Shown piece by piece: positions 42,397 to 49,754 of a DNA stretch of 64,000 nucleotides (its first letter is position 1; every line of letters starts with the position of its first letter). The position numbers and the translations under genes were made by a program. The notes below the pieces were generated by a model. It made no database searches. It was not told the DNA's origin and saw only the letters and a program-made list of their open reading frames with translations. The stretch is taken from the NCBI GenBank assembly GCA_965228265.1, contig OZ245804.1:1984001-2048000 (forward strand). Direction: 5' to 3'. This DNA comes from GCA-2732755 sp965228265. Its GTDB lineage: Bacteria; Planctomycetota; Phycisphaerae; Phycisphaerales; UBA1924.

Positions 42397-42608
42397 CTGA
42401 CACACTGAAAGGCGCGCTCCCCATGGCCGGGGCGATTGCTCTCATCGTTGCCTGCGGCTCCATCGCGGGATGTGAAGAGAGCGGCGCAGAGGACGCGGCA
42501 GAAAACGCCGCCGACACGATCGAGGACGCCGGCGAGGAGACCGGCGAAGCCATCGACGATGCCGTCGACGAGGTCGAAGACGCAGTCGATGACACGACCG
42601 GAGGCTAA
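42390..42608 (+). CDS. Small acidic lipoprotein
   Basis: A 72-residue protein with a signal segment (GALPMAGAIALIVACGSIAG) and lipobox ending in GC, followed by a strongly acidic mature part with repeated DAAENAADTIEDAGEETGE and AIDDAVDEVEDAVDD pieces spaced like a helical heptad. GGAG lies seven bases before ATG. It resembles entericidin-type and YtxH-type stress lipoproteins. It is followed after three bases by another small lipoprotein gene. Confidence 0.75.
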   Translation: MLTDTLKGALPMAGAIALIVACGSIAGCEESGAEDAAENAADTIEDAGEETGEAIDDAVDEVEDAVDDTTGG

Positions 42609-42611
42609 ACC

Positions 42612-42797
42612 ATGTCGCAAGACCCTTCCCACAACATCCGTCGAGCGATCGCGCACGGACTCGCCCTTGCGATCGTGAGCACCACCCTCGTTGGTTGCGG
42701 GCTGGTCTTGGCTGCCGGCGCAGGGGCCGGGGCGGGGTACGTCGCCGCAGAAGAAACCGACGGCGACGGCCACCACGCTTTCGAGTCCGACGAATAG
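42612..42797 (+). CDS. Small lipoprotein with Gly/Ala-rich segment
   Basis: A 61-residue protein. After a basic N-terminus (MSQDPSHNIRRAIAHG) there is a signal segment LALAIVSTTLVGCGLVLAAG with a possible lipobox (TLVGC), then GAGAGAGYVAAEET and an acidic end. GGAGG precedes the ATG. It is probably coupled to the acidic lipoprotein and is the last gene before a terminator. Confidence 0.7.
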   Translation: MSQDPSHNIRRAIAHGLALAIVSTTLVGCGLVLAAGAGAGAGYVAAEETDGDGHHAFESDE

Positions 42798-42833
42798 AAA
42801 AATATTACATTCCAATACAGGTTCCCCCTGCAT

Positions 42834-42873
42834 ACCCGCCCGGTCGTCCCCTCTGACCGGGCGGGTGTTCTTT
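42834..42873 (+). terminator. Rho-independent terminator of the small-gene run
   Basis: The stem ACCCGCCCGGTC pairs perfectly with GACCGGGCGGGT over a nine-base loop and is followed by GTTCTTT. It lies about 35 bases behind the last small lipoprotein gene. Confidence 0.85.
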
Positions 42874-43032
42874 CAGTTGGGGGCGCGACCGAGGGTAAAT
42901 GTCTATGTTGACAGATGAAAGGGATCGGATAAGCTCATAAGGCCTGCCGATGACGCCAGGTGAACGGGTCTTCGGGAAGTTCCCGGGATCGAAACACCAC
43001 CCCAGGAGCGTCGGCCCTTGCACATCACAACA

Positions 43033-43626
43033 TCAGCCGCCCCCGATGGTTTGTGCTTCCTCGTCAAGCAACCGGCGAGCGGACTCTACAAGCTTGATCC
43101 GGTTGTTCTGCGCCATCGTGCGAAGCTCGGCGAAGGCCGTGGGTTCATCGAGACCACGCCGAGCCATCACCACGCCCTTGGCGCGTTCGATGATCTTGCG
43201 GTCGTCAAGAGCCTGACGCAGGTCGTCAACCTCCGCGGAGAGTTCGCTGAGCTGTTCAAAGCGCCCCCTGGCAAGCAGGATCGCCGCCATCAGCTCATCG
43301 GAGAGCACCGGCTCGATCAGGTAGGCCATCACGTGGTCCTGCATCGCCTTCTCGACGATTGCAAGCGACCGCTTCGTTGTAACCACCACCGCCGGCAGCG
43401 GATTCTCATTGCCCAACTCGATCATCACATCAAGCCCGCTGCCATCGGCAAACTCGATCCCCGAGATCAGCAGGTCGGGCCGAGTCTCCAGAGCAGCCGA
43501 CCTCAGACCGTCCGCCGAGGCGCATTCGGCAAGCACCGCATGCGCCGGCTCAACCGCGGCCCGGATCTGCGCCAGCGTCTCCGGGTTGGGGTGGGCAATA
43601 ATCAGGCTGTACGAATCCTGGGGCAT
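43033..43626 (-). CDS. ANTAR-domain regulator with degenerate receiver
   Basis: A 197-residue protein. The N-terminal receiver-like domain (about residues 1-125) lacks the usual phosphorylated aspartate: the strand reads RPDLLISGIEFADG where LxLD is expected. The C-terminal ANTAR domain (about 135-190), with ERAKGVVMARRGLDEPTAFA, binds paired RNA hairpins to prevent early transcript termination. The regulator would therefore act on RNA without phosphorylation, perhaps through protein contact. It diverges from the BLUF gene with 68 bases between the starts. Confidence 0.9.
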   Translation of the reverse strand: MPQDSYSLIIAHPNPETLAQIRAAVEPAHAVLAECASADGLRSAALETRPDLLISGIEFADGSGLDVMIELGNENPLPAVVVTTKRSLAIVEKAMQDHVMAYLIEPVLSDELMAAILLARGRFEQLSELSAEVDDLRQALDDRKIIERAKGVVMARRGLDEPTAFAELRTMAQNNRIKLVESARRLLDEEAQTIGGG

Positions 43627-43694
43627 GCTTCGACTCCTGGGCAGGCTTCTGCTCGCGAGTATATTCCCGGAATCAAGCCGCAAGGGGTGGCAAA

Positions 43695-44132
43695 GTGAAC
43701 GCACCTCTACACCTCATCGCGTACGCCAGCCGAAGGTCGCCCGATGTCGACGATGATCAGATCGTTGACGACATCGCCCTGCCCTCGTACCGGAAGAACC
43801 GATCACTCGAGATCACCGGGTGTCTCTGGTTCGATGATGGACACTTTCTCCAATTCATCGAGGGCCCGAGAGACAACCTGGAGAGTCTTTACAAAAGCAT
43901 CTGCGCCGACAGCCGACACCTCGATGTGCGGGAACTCGTCAATCGTCCCGTCGAATCTCGCGCGTTCGCCCGGTTCGCATTGCAGGTCGTCAAGAACGAC
44001 GATCTCGACCCCGTGCAAGAGCTGATCCGGTTGACTTTCGAAGAGCCGGACCCGCAGATCGTTCCGGAAGAACTGGTCAGCCAGATCGTCATCCGAACCG
44101 ATGCAGCCTTGGCACGCCTCAGCGAGGCGTAA
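43695..44132 (+). CDS. BLUF-domain blue-light photoreceptor
   Basis: A 145-residue protein, essentially one BLUF domain that binds FAD. The light-sensing residues are in place: Tyr10 (LIAYASRR), Asn35 (YRKNRSLEITG) and Gln53 (HFLQFIEG), with spacing 25 and 18 as in AppA-type BLUF proteins (24 and 18). The helix RDNLESLYKSI and strand FALQVV follow. GTG 43695 has AAGGGG seven bases upstream. There is no fused output domain, so it must act through a partner; the divergent ANTAR gene is a candidate. Confidence 0.92.
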   Translation: MNAPLHLIAYASRRSPDVDDDQIVDDIALPSYRKNRSLEITGCLWFDDGHFLQFIEGPRDNLESLYKSICADSRHLDVRELVNRPVESRAFARFALQVVKNDDLDPVQELIRLTFEEPDPQIVPEELVSQIVIRTDAALARLSEA

Positions 44133-44227
44133 CTGTTCCCCATATCACAACTGTTGCGCACTGCACATGCGTATCTGATTGCAATGTCAATCCTGCCGGG
44201 ATTCCCGCAGACCGCTTTGGGTCTCAG

Positions 44228-44251
44228 GCGTTGATGTCCTGAGATCAACGC
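44228..44251. repeat. Perfect inverted repeat
   Basis: GCGTTGAT, eight-base spacer, ATCAACGC in the gap between the BLUF gene and the fur fragment. No T-run follows on either strand. It could be an operator or a weak terminator; nothing decides this. Confidence 0.4.
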
Positions 44252-44337
44252 TGCGCTGGCGTATGGATCGGCTGCACGAATGTGGGGCTTCTGCAATCGA
44301 CGGAAGGACTTGTGGCCATCCGAGTCAGAGAAGCTGA

Positions 44338-44603
44338 CTACGAGGCGCAGTCCGCACACTGGCCCCACAGAGCAAGCTCATGCCCCGCGAGGCGGAACCC
44401 CTTGGGAAGCATTCGGCTCAGGCCGCCGGGGCAGGCCTTGACATCGAAGAGGCGATCACAACTCTCACACCGAAAGTGATGATGATGCTTCGCAGCAATC
44501 GGTAACCCCTTAGCGAGAGGATCACCGTTCGGGTAGTACAACCTCTGGCGCTCGAAACGAGACGGAAACGAAGGAAGCAAAGACGTTTGAAGGCTCGAAA
44601 GAA
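44338..44603 (-). pseudogene. Fur-family regulator fragment (C-terminal domain only)
   Basis: About 88 codons directly against the 3-prime end of tRNA-Gly(CCC). The readable part, RFERQRLYYPNGDPLAKG and then HHHHFRCESCDRLFDVK ending WGQCADCAS, is the metal-binding and dimerisation half of a Fur/Zur/PerR protein with both CxxC pairs. The N-terminal winged helix is missing, and the frame runs into the tRNA with no ATG start. A broken fur gene is most likely. An unusual short protein starting at an internal TTG cannot be excluded. Confidence 0.65.
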
Positions 44604-44675
44604 AGCGGGTGACCGGAGTCGAACCGGCGACATTCAGCTTGGGAAGCTGACGTTCTACCACTGAACTACACCCGC
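44604..44675 (-). tRNA. tRNA-Gly (anticodon CCC)
   Basis: A 72-base cloverleaf: acceptor GCGGGTG/CACCCGC, D-arm GTTC...GAAC, anticodon stem TCAGC/GCTGA with loop TTCCCAA (anticodon CCC), T-arm CCGG-TTCGACT-CCGG, discriminator T, no encoded CCA. It differs from the GCC gene at 32410 mainly in the arms. A fur fragment abuts its 3-prime end. Confidence 0.95.
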
Positions 44676-44861
44676 GTGGATGGATAGTTTACCACGCTCA
44701 ACGCCCCTTGGCAGCCCTCGGCCCGGCAGGCAAGAGGCCATTCTGGGTCCGCCGGGGGGCCAAAAAAGAGGCCACACACGAGGCCGGGCACCGGGGTCGG
44801 GAACTGGCTGGGCACCGTGCGAATAATCTGTCTTCGGTGGGGGCACCGAGAGCCAGACCGC

Positions 44862-45689
44862 ATGCGCCACAACACCGCAGCCACGCCGGGACCAACCGGC
44901 ATGCCATACGAACCCGATCGGGAGACGGACGCCGATCACGTCCTGCCCGTCCACATCCTGCCCCAGCCCGACCTCGAATCCTGCGGCCCGACCTGCCTCC
45001 ACGCCGTCTACCGGTTCTGGGGCGACAAGATCAAACTCCCAGACGTCATCCAGTCAGCAAAGTCACTCCGCACCGAAGGCGTGGGGCGGGGAACCCTCGC
45101 CAACATGCTGGGCTCCCACGCGCTCAAACGCGGCTACAACGCCACGATCTACACCTTCAACCTCCACCTCTTCGACCCGACCTGGTTCGACGACCAAGGC
45201 CATGCCCGGCGGGACCTGCTTATCGCCAAACTCCGCGCCCAGAGCCAGGCCAAGTCCGTCGACGATCCACGCTTCCAGGTCGCCACCGATTCCTACCTCG
45301 AGTTCCTCGAACTCGGTGGCGACATCGCCTTCCGCGATCCCTCCGGCAGACTGATCACCAGCTATCTCCGCCGGGGCATCCCCGTGCTCGCCGTCCTTAG
45401 CGCCACGTATCTCTACCGCTGCGCCCGCGAGTTCGGGCCAAACGACGACTACGACGACATCAGAGGCGAGCCCTCGGGCCACTTCGTTGTCGTTCACGGC
45501 TACGACCCGAAGTCACGCACCGCAACCATCGCCGACCCGCTCGCAGACAACCCCGGATTCGACGGACAACGCTACACCGTCAAAATGAATCGGCTCATCC
45601 CGGCGATCATGCTGGGCGTGCTGACCTATGACTCGAACCTGCTCGTCATCGAACCCAGGCCCAAATCAATGTCCGGCAAAGCCCACTAG
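44862..45689 (+). CDS. Papain-like cysteine protease, peptidase C39-like family
   Basis: A 275-residue protein assuming start ATG 44862 (ATG 44901 is possible). The motif LPQPDLESCGPTCLHAVYRF places a catalytic Cys at residue 41, GHFVVVHGYD gives the His, and TIADPLADNPG the following Asp region. This resembles the C39-like proteins that accompany RimK-type ATP-grasp ligases, not the bacteriocin exporters. No ligase gene is adjacent here. No signal peptide is seen. The stop overlaps the convergent CDF transporter by four bases. Confidence 0.75.
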   Translation: MRHNTAATPGPTGMPYEPDRETDADHVLPVHILPQPDLESCGPTCLHAVYRFWGDKIKLPDVIQSAKSLRTEGVGRGTLANMLGSHALKRGYNATIYTFNLHLFDPTWFDDQGHARRDLLIAKLRAQSQAKSVDDPRFQVATDSYLEFLELGGDIAFRDPSGRLITSYLRRGIPVLAVLSATYLYRCAREFGPNDDYDDIRGEPSGHFVVVHGYDPKSRTATIADPLADNPGFDGQRYTVKMNRLIPAIMLGVLTYDSNLLVIEPRPKSMSGKAH

Positions 45690-46576
45690 TCCTCCGCCTC
45701 GTGCGGCTCAACATGGATCAGCACGCTGTCGATATCCGCGCGCCGGCTCCGGACCTCCGCCTTGATCCGCCCGGTGATCGCGTGCGCCTCCGCAACCGTC
45801 ATCGCCGGGTCCACCTCCACGTGCATCACCACCCTGTACCCGCGCCCGCTCTGTCTGGCGTCGCACTGCTCCACTCCCAGCACACCCGGCACATCCATCG
45901 CGATGTAAGCCACCTCGCCCGCGATCTCCGGACTGTGACGATCCAGAAGCTCGTGATAGGGCTCCCGCGCCAGCAGAAACCCGTTGAGCACGATCACCCC
46001 AGACGCCAGCAGAGCCGCGATGTCGTCCGCCCTGGCAAACTCCGGCCCACCGATCAACGCCACCGCAATGCCGACGAACGCAAACGCAGACGTGATCGCG
46101 TCCGACCGGTGGTGCCAGGCGTCCGCCGCGCCCGCCGAGCTCTTCGCCCGCCTGGCCGCCCGGTCCGCCACACGCGCAAGCGACTCCTTCACCACGATCA
46201 CGACCACCAGCACGATCAGCGTGTAAGGCCTCGGAACCGAGTGGGGGGTGATGATCTGACGCACCGACTCGATCGCCACCCAGATCCCCACCAGCACGAT
46301 GACCATCGCCACCGCCATCGCGGCCATCGGCTCGATCTTCCCGTGCCCGAACGGGTGCTCCGCGTCCGCGGGCTTCGACCCGTACCGCATCGCCGACCAC
46401 ACAACCACGGACCCGGCAATATCCACCAGCGACTCGACCGCATCCGCCACGAGTGCAAACGACTGCCCGAAGACACCAGCCGTCAGCTTCCCCGCCGCCA
46501 GCAGCGCGTTCACAACGATCCCGAGCAGCGCCAGCCGCTCCGGTGCAAGCCGCGCGCTGTCACGCGTACCCGTCAA
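45686..46576 (-). CDS. Cation diffusion facilitator (CDF) metal transporter
   Basis: A 296-residue transporter with six membrane helices and a short cytoplasmic C-terminal domain. The metal site residues are in DAVESLVDIAG (helix 2) and WHHRSDAITS (helix 5), the HxxxD pair of zinc/iron/manganese exporters. The C-terminal domain carries GYRVVMHVEVDPAMTVAEAH. Selectivity cannot be read with confidence. It diverges from the 53-residue gene at 46666. Confidence 0.9.
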   Translation of the reverse strand: MTGTRDSARLAPERLALLGIVVNALLAAGKLTAGVFGQSFALVADAVESLVDIAGSVVVWSAMRYGSKPADAEHPFGHGKIEPMAAMAVAMVIVLVGIWVAIESVRQIITPHSVPRPYTLIVLVVVIVVKESLARVADRAARRAKSSAGAADAWHHRSDAITSAFAFVGIAVALIGGPEFARADDIAALLASGVIVLNGFLLAREPYHELLDRHSPEIAGEVAYIAMDVPGVLGVEQCDARQSGRGYRVVMHVEVDPAMTVAEAHAITGRIKAEVRSRRADIDSVLIHVEPHEAED

Positions 46577-46665
46577 CGGAACCCGCCCGGAATCCGCGGC
46601 AAACTCATGCTGGTTTCACGCCCATTCAACATGCGCCCCGCATGCTACCAAAAAAGGAGAACGTC

Positions 46666-46827
46666 ATGCCAAAGTCATGGTCAGACAAGGACGAACGCCA
46701 GTACAAACACGTCAAAGAGAGCGAGAAAGAGCAAGGGCGTTCCGAAGAGCGCGCCAAGGAGATCGCCGCCCGCACCGTCAACAAGCAGCGAGCCAAGGAA
46801 GGACGCACCAAGAACGATAAGTCCTGA
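46666..46827 (+). CDS. 53-residue conserved small protein (often annotated plasmid stabilization protein)
   Basis: A short, highly charged helical protein starting MPKSWSDKDERQYKHVKESE and containing EERAKEIAARTVNKQR. AAAGGAGA lies about seven bases before the ATG. I recall very similar proteins from many proteobacteria that are automatically named plasmid stabilization proteins; the real function is not known to me. It lies between a metal exporter and the deoxyhypusine-synthase-like gene. Confidence 0.8.
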   Translation: MPKSWSDKDERQYKHVKESEKEQGRSEERAKEIAARTVNKQRAKEGRTKNDKS

Positions 46828-46851
46828 CGCAGCACAACCGCGCCGAGAGGC

Positions 46852-47823
46852 TTACCAGTCCAGAACGTGCCCGAAGATCAGCGGGGCCACGATCGTCGCG
46901 TCCGACTCGATCACGAACTTGGGCGTGTCCACGTCCACCTTGCCCCAGGTGATCTTCTCGTTGGGCACCGCGCCCGAGTACGAGCCGTAGCTCGTTGTGC
47001 TGTCGCTGATCTGGCAGAAGTAGCTCCACGAGGGCATGTCTTCCTTCAGGTCGAACTTCAGCATCGGGACGACGCAGATCGGGAAGTCGCCCGCGATCCC
47101 GCCGCCGATCTGGAAGAAACCGGGCGGGAGCGCATCTTCCTGCGCACATTTCCGGAACCACTTGGCGATGCTCACCATGTAATCCACCCCCGGGCGGATC
47201 GCATCGGTCGACTTGAAGTTGCCCTTGATCACATGCGACGCAAAGAAGTTGCCCAGCGTCGAATCCTCCCAGCCCGGGACAAACAACGGCAGGTCCTTTT
47301 TGCACGCCTCGAGCAGCCACGAGTTCTTCGGGTCGGCCTGGTAGTCCTGCTCAAGATCGCCGCTGCGGATCAGGTCGTACAAATACTCATGCGGGAGCTT
47401 GCGCGTTCCGTTCTCGCTCGCGTCGCGCCAGATCGGGATCAGGTTCCGCTCGATCTTGCGCATCGCGTCCTCTTCCGGGATGCACGTGTCCGTCACCCTG
47501 GGCAGACCCTCCTCGAGCAGTTGGACCTCGTCCTCCGGCGTCAGGTCGCGGTAGTCCGGGATCCGCTTGTAGAGGTCGTGCGCGACCAGATTGAAAATGT
47601 CCTCCTCTAGGTTCGCGCCCGTGCAGCTGATCGCGTGCACCTTGTCCTGGCGGATCATCTCCGCCAGCGACCGTCCCAGCTCGCCCGTGCTCATCGCACC
47701 CGCCAGCGTCACCAGCATCTTCCCTCCGCCAGACAGGCACTGGCTATAGGCCTCGGCGGCGTCTTTGACCGTCGCGGCGTTGAAGTGGCGGTAGTGCTCG
47801 TCGATAAAGGCGCGGATCTTCAT
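46852..47823 (-). CDS. Deoxyhypusine synthase-like protein
   Basis: A 323-residue protein of the DHS family. It has an N-terminal NAD-binding region (LSGGGKMLVTLAGAMSTGEL and CTGANLEEDIFNL) and a C-terminal part with GSYSGAVPNEKITWGKVDVD, where Lys295 of WGK corresponds to the lysine that forms the enzyme intermediate in eukaryotic DHS. Bacteria lack eIF5A; their DHS-like enzymes make homospermidine or related polyamines, or are unassigned. ATG 47823 removes a 20-residue extension without homology. It diverges from the DUF155 gene over 143 bases. Confidence 0.87.
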   Translation of the reverse strand: MKIRAFIDEHYRHFNAATVKDAAEAYSQCLSGGGKMLVTLAGAMSTGELGRSLAEMIRQDKVHAISCTGANLEEDIFNLVAHDLYKRIPDYRDLTPEDEVQLLEEGLPRVTDTCIPEEDAMRKIERNLIPIWRDASENGTRKLPHEYLYDLIRSGDLEQDYQADPKNSWLLEACKKDLPLFVPGWEDSTLGNFFASHVIKGNFKSTDAIRPGVDYMVSIAKWFRKCAQEDALPPGFFQIGGGIAGDFPICVVPMLKFDLKEDMPSWSYFCQISDSTTSYGSYSGAVPNEKITWGKVDVDTPKFVIESDATIVAPLIFGHVLDW

Positions 47824-47966
47824 GGCGGGATGGGTCTCCTTCCGGGGCGACCGGAGCGACAGCCGCTCCAGGGGGAGCATCATACGCCCACCCCCGATCG
47901 CTTCTTATTGACCGTCCCGCCCCGCTCCAGGCCTCCACCTGAACCCCATCTTGGATACGCTTGGGT

Positions 47967-49073
47967 ATGACAACCGAATCCCCCGGCATCTCGGGCTTTG
48001 CCCTAGCCATGTTCGCGCTCGACGTCGGATTCCAGATCGATCTCGATCGCGCCCAGACCTTCGTCCAGGAAGCCACTCGGCTCAAGGTCGTACGAGCCAG
48101 AAGACCAGCACCCGTCTGGTTCGATTACAGCCCGCCTCCGCTCCGCCTGACGATCGAAGGCGGCCCGGTTGCCATCGGCACCGCCCAAACCGAATCCGCC
48201 GCCGAACTGCTCATCTACGACTTCGGAGCCGTCCTCGTCTCCTACCGCCTCCCCCTGCCCGGCTCGATGAGCGGCCTGGCAGATCTCAGCGTCGCTCTTT
48301 ACGACCACGAAGCACTGGAGGCCGACGCCCGTAAACGCGTCGCACAGGTCGTCGAGGCGATCCGTCCCGCCATCGAACGCCCCCGGATCTCCGTCGCCAT
48401 CGAGGACTATTCGATCTTCGCCATCACCGCTTGGGACGACTCCGCCCAGCCGCATGAAATGCTCGAGCGACACCGCGAGGCACTCGCCCAGATCATCGAG
48501 GCCGAGCGGGACGAACTCTCCCCGGAGCAGGTCGAACGCGCCACCGACGCGACCATGAGCTACTCCACCTCGGACCTATCGATCGTGGACTGGAACGCAG
48601 CCATTCTCTTTGACCGCGAGCCGGAGGACGTCATCGCCGTCCTCCAGCACGCCAATATCGAACTCCTCGAGCTCCGTGTGCTCGACGAGGAGCTCGATTC
48701 CATCCTCGACCACGCCGACGAAACACTGGGCGAGATCATCAATGCCCGACTCTGGCCCGGCTTCATGTCCGGCAAGCTCCTCGGACGCTTCGCGACCATC
48801 CAGACCGACGCCGCCGTCATGTTCGAGGGCGTCAACAACGCCATCAAACTGCTCGGCAACCAATACCTGGCACGCTTCTACCGACTCACAGCTAGCCGCC
48901 TCGACCTGCCCGCCTGGCAGGCCAGCGTCCAGCGAAAACTCGAGGCCACCGAGAGTCTCTACGGCAAGATGTCCGATACCACCTCCACACGCCGGCTCGA
49001 ACTGCTCGAGTGGATCATCATTATCCTGATCACCGTGTCCATCGTCCTGCCTTTCACACCCTGGTACTACTGA
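47967..49073 (+). CDS. RMD1/YagE-family membrane protein (DUF155)
   Basis: A 368-residue protein. A mixed alpha/beta N-terminal half contains ELLIYDFGAVLVSYRL. A long helical region follows (about residues 170-340), and one C-terminal hydrophobic helix, LELLEWIIIILITVSIVLPF, ends the protein. This is the arrangement of the RMD1/DUF155 family, known in fungi for mitochondrial and meiotic roles and unassigned in bacteria. It is followed by the DUF5698 gene after 20 bases. Confidence 0.8.
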   Translation: MTTESPGISGFALAMFALDVGFQIDLDRAQTFVQEATRLKVVRARRPAPVWFDYSPPPLRLTIEGGPVAIGTAQTESAAELLIYDFGAVLVSYRLPLPGSMSGLADLSVALYDHEALEADARKRVAQVVEAIRPAIERPRISVAIEDYSIFAITAWDDSAQPHEMLERHREALAQIIEAERDELSPEQVERATDATMSYSTSDLSIVDWNAAILFDREPEDVIAVLQHANIELLELRVLDEELDSILDHADETLGEIINARLWPGFMSGKLLGRFATIQTDAAVMFEGVNNAIKLLGNQYLARFYRLTASRLDLPAWQASVQRKLEATESLYGKMSDTTSTRRLELLEWIIIILITVSIVLPFTPWYY

Positions 49074-49093
49074 CAGAAAGACCGAGCCACGCC

Positions 49094-49663
49094 ATGCCCG
49101 ACAACATCGAGTGGTTGCTCCCTGTTCTCATTTTCTTTGCGCGCATCTGCGACGTCTCCATCGGCACGTTCCGCATGCTCATGGTGATCTCGGGTCACCG
49201 GTTCCTCTCCGCGGGCCTCGGGTTCATCGAAGTGCTTATCTGGGTGCTCGCCGTGGGCGGCGCTGTCGGCAATCTCGACAACCCCCTAGCGGTCCTCGCC
49301 TTTGCCGGCGGGTACGCCACCGGCACGCTGCTCGGCATGACGCTCGAGAACTACTTCGCCATCGGGTACCGCATGGTCCGCGTGGTCAACCCCAAGCCCG
49401 AACTCGAAGTCGCCACTCTCATCCGCGAGAAGGGGTATGCCGCCACAGGACTCGAGGGCCGCGGCAAGGAGGGCCCCGTCGAGATCATCTTCCTCGCCAT
49501 CAAGAGACGCCGACTCCCCGAACTGCTCGACGACATCGCCTCCATCGCGCCGCACGCGTTCGTCTCTGTTGAACGCACCGAGCGTGTCTCCGGCTTCGCG
49601 ATGTTTGTCGGCTCCAAAGCCGAACGCTCACCCTGGGGCCGGTTCGGCCAGATGCGCAAGTAA
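49094..49663 (+). CDS. DUF5698/DUF2179 membrane protein (UPF0316)
   Basis: A 189-residue protein with three hydrophobic helices (about residues 5-24, 34-55 and 65-85) and a C-terminal soluble DUF2179-type domain (GYAATGLEGRGKEGPVEIIF; RRLPELLDDIASIAPHAFVS). The N-terminal FFARICDVSIGTFRMLMVIS is typical of UPF0316. Function unknown. It is the second gene after DUF155. Confidence 0.85.
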   Translation: MPDNIEWLLPVLIFFARICDVSIGTFRMLMVISGHRFLSAGLGFIEVLIWVLAVGGAVGNLDNPLAVLAFAGGYATGTLLGMTLENYFAIGYRMVRVVNPKPELEVATLIREKGYAATGLEGRGKEGPVEIIFLAIKRRRLPELLDDIASIAPHAFVSVERTERVSGFAMFVGSKAERSPWGRFGQMRK

Positions 49664-49754
49664 CGCGAACGAACCGCATGCCGTCGTGTTCCTCGTGGAA
49701 CAGGGACAATCGTGTGCGCCAAATGTGGTAATCTCTGCCGCAGGGAGACTCACC

